Source: JBLIDK01 sp047632595 (GTDB lineage: Bacteria > Bacteroidota > Bacteroidia > Sphingobacteriales > Sphingobacteriaceae). Taken from it: a stretch of DNA of 14,847 bases. The stretch lies in assembly GCA_047632595.1 (NCBI GenBank), contig JBLIDK010000047.1:1-14847 (forward strand). Direction: 5' to 3'. The notes beneath the pieces are model-generated. The model saw only the letters and a program-made list of their open reading frames with translations. It ran no database searches and was not told the DNA's origin. The translations under genes were made by a program, and so were the position numbers. The number at the start of each line of letters is the position of its first letter. Within the stretch, counting starts at the first letter, position 1. This document shows positions 13,384 to 14,847 of the stretch, one piece after another.

Positions 13384-14228
13384 TAAAATGTTTGTAGTTG
13401 AGATTTCACCTCTTCCATTAACCACATTGGGGTTGAGGTGGCACCGCAAATTCCAACCGATTCAGAATTTTCGAACCATTGTGGCTTTATTTCGCTTAAA
13501 GTTGAAACAAAGTAGGTATTTGCATTATGCTTACGACATACATCATATAGCACTTTCCCGTTCGATGATTTCTTACCTGCAACAAAAACAATTTTATTAA
13601 AATTGTTTGCAAACTTACTTAGATCTCCATCTCTATTCGAAACTTGTCTGCAAATAGTGTCTTTTGCTTGAACGTCGTAACCTTTACTTATCAGTTCATC
13701 TTTAAGCTCATAAAATTTATCGGTGCTTTTTGTAGTTTGACTGTATAAAGTGAATTTTTTAGGCAAGCCCGCCGTATCAATTTCAGCTTTATCTTTAATA
13801 ATAATAGCGTTATTAACTGTTTGACCATTCAAACCTTTTACTTCTGCATGTCCCGGTTTTCCAAAAATTACAATTTTCTCCTCTTGGTCATAGCTTTGTT
13901 TGACTCTGTTTTGCAGTTTTAACACCACAGGACAAGAGGCGTCTAACAAAGTGATGTTATTCTTCATTGCCAATTTATAGGTTTCAGGTGGTTCGCCATG
14001 AGCACGAATTAGTACTTTCACATCTTTTAGCTCCTGCAAATCATCATGATCTATGATTTTTAAGCCTTTTGCTGTTAAGCGCTCCACCTCCATATCGTTG
14101 TGTACAATATCACCAAGACAGTAAAGTTCACCGTCTTCCTGAAGTATTTCTTCTGCCATTTCAATAGCGTAAACTACGCCAAAGCAAAATCCTGAATTTT
14201 CGTCAATTGTAACCTGAAGGTTTTTCAT
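13383..14228 (-). CDS. ispH: 4-hydroxy-3-methylbut-2-enyl diphosphate reductase
   Basis: Last step of the MEP pathway: reduction of HMBPP to IPP and DMAPP by a [4Fe-4S] enzyme in the cytosol. The three cluster cysteines are visible: C15 in GFCFGV, C99 in DASCPVV, and C193 in DTICRQVSNRD. Substrate-binding residues H43 (VHN), H77 (RAHG) and H127-x-E129 (GHAE), and SQTTKS, are also present. At 281 residues it is slightly short of E. coli IspH (316). It lies 12 bases after the CruF-like gene and overlaps crtW by one base, so precursor supply and carotenoid modification are co-transcribed. A possible own promoter (TAAATTTG) lies just before the start. Confidence 0.95.
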   Translation of the reverse strand: MKNLQVTIDENSGFCFGVVYAIEMAEEILQEDGELYCLGDIVHNDMEVERLTAKGLKIIDHDDLQELKDVKVLIRAHGEPPETYKLAMKNNITLLDASCPVVLKLQNRVKQSYDQEEKIVIFGKPGHAEVKGLNGQTVNNAIIIKDKAEIDTAGLPKKFTLYSQTTKSTDKFYELKDELISKGYDVQAKDTICRQVSNRDGDLSKFANNFNKIVFVAGKKSSNGKVLYDVCRKHNANTYFVSTLSEIKPQWFENSESVGICGATSTPMWLMEEVKSQLQTF

Positions 14229-14232
14229 ACTG

Positions 14233-14240
14233 CAAATTTA
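14233..14240 (-). promoter_or_regulatory. Candidate -7 element (TAAATTTG) immediately before ispH
   Basis: TAAATTTG ends 4 bases before the ispH ATG and overlaps the end of the CruF-like gene. If used, transcription would begin at or very near the start codon, giving a leaderless mRNA. No TTG is seen at -33 distance. Confidence 0.3.
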
Positions 14241-14847
14241 CTAAATGATTCTTAGCACACTAAAAAATACTACTTGAGATAGAATAAAAACTATCGCAGT
14301 TTTATTTGGCTTCGATTCTTCCACCTCTTTGTTTAATATATAGGTTAATACTAAAGCAACGATAAACCATGCTATATAGTTTTGCAAAGGAATGGTTATT
14401 TCTGCCCATTGCCAATAACCTAGCCTTGTTGCAACAGGCTCCATTATCACGTCAAGTAACACCAAAAACATACTTGCGGCAATAAATTTATACTTTCCAA
14501 CCCATCTAAAAAGTTCTAATGAACCAAGTACAACCAATGCCCAGTTTAACCCAATAAGCAAAGGAGTGCCAAACACTTTAAACCCTAGAACTTCTTGGTA
14601 GGTGTATTTTCCAAAAATTAAACCTGTATTTACTCCAATAACTTCAATAACCCAACCTAAAACCATTACTAGGAGTACTTTAATTTGCCAAGAAGGTTTT
14701 TTGAAATTGTATTCTGAAAAAACTAAATACCCCATCAAAAGTAGGTGATAAGGCACAATTTGGCCAAAAGCAACAAAGAGCATTCCATTGCTGAAACCAA
14801 TTATTCCGACAACGTGAAATAGTATTACTAAAATCGGTTTAATTAAG
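14241..14847 (-). CDS. Carotenoid biosynthesis protein, CruF-like (5' end outside window)
   Basis: Polytopic membrane protein of the Caroten_synth (DUF422/CruF) family, which includes carotenoid 1',2'-hydratases of C50/C40 pathways. The frame stays open to the window edge (LIKPILVILFHVVGIIG precedes the first Met at 14783), so the gene starts outside. About 200 residues with six or so hydrophobic segments are visible, with family-like stretches such as WVIEVIGVNTGLIFGKY, GTPLLIGLNWALV and LLDVIMEPVA. The acidic residues in EVIGV and DVIMEP lie in membrane helices as in the family. It heads the ispH-crtW-LRR run on the - strand. The exact reaction here is inferred only. Confidence 0.78.
   Translation of the reverse strand, partial: LIKPILVILFHVVGIIGFSNGMLFVAFGQIVPYHLLLMGYLVFSEYNFKKPSWQIKVLLVMVLGWVIEVIGVNTGLIFGKYTYQEVLGFKVFGTPLLIGLNWALVVLGSLELFRWVGKYKFIAASMFLVLLDVIMEPVATRLGYWQWAEITIPLQNYIAWFIVALVLTYILNKEVEESKPNKTAIVFILSQVVFFSVLRII

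Noticed and set aside
13384..13449. Longer N-terminus of CrtW (22 extra residues)
   Set aside because: It would overlap ispH by 67 bases, while the ATG at 13383 gives the usual CrtW start and a TAATG junction.

Overview
The window looks like chromosome of a marine-type Bacteroidota (Flavobacteriia or a close relative). It is AT-rich, its genes lack clear Shine-Dalgarno sites, several promoters carry the TAnnTTTG -7 element, and the gene content (carotenoid ketolase beside ispH, a CruF-like protein, front-end-type fatty acid desaturase, NptA-like transporter with a PhoU domain) fits that group. The assignment rests on pattern recognition, not on a search.

Left part (1-4876, all + strand): the 3' end of prfA (release factor 1), then tRNA-Asp(GTC) with a strong terminator, then what looks like an accessory or defence cassette. 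The cassette has two pairs. Pair one is a membrane-anchored PD-(D/E)XK nuclease with a TerB-like segment, followed in the same frame, after a single TAA, by an endonuclease/exonuclease/phosphatase (EEP) family enzyme that has no ATG before its conserved N-terminal motif. Pair two is a small MazG/dCTPase-like NTP pyrophosphohydrolase joined by a TAATG overlap to a 728-residue protein. That protein fuses a GIY-YIG nuclease, a Schlafen-group-3 (DUF2075) helicase and a C-terminal LexA/UmuD-type S24 peptidase with an Ala-Gly site and a Ser-Lys dyad in good geometry. This self-cleavable nuclease-helicase next to a nucleotide-degrading enzyme is the most interesting object in the window.

Middle part (4877-10530): an intergenic stretch with two inverted repeats, a decayed short gene on the - strand, then - strand genes for a ClC chloride channel/transporter with CBS domains and a Na/Pi cotransporter-family protein with a PhoU-like tail. 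A Fic (AMPylator-type) gene is broken by a frameshift that separates the autoinhibitory helix from the catalytic core. Upstream of fic, a TCTCCGC-like motif recurs at exactly 33-bp intervals.

Right part (10530-14847, - strand): a fatty acid desaturase with its own terminator and candidate promoter, then an operon read right to left: a CruF-like carotenoid biosynthesis protein (cut by the window edge), ispH, crtW, and a secreted leucine-rich-repeat protein. IspH supplies isoprenoid precursors, and the CruF-like protein and CrtW modify carotenoids, so this operon probably serves pigment synthesis. The LRR protein is the unexplained passenger.
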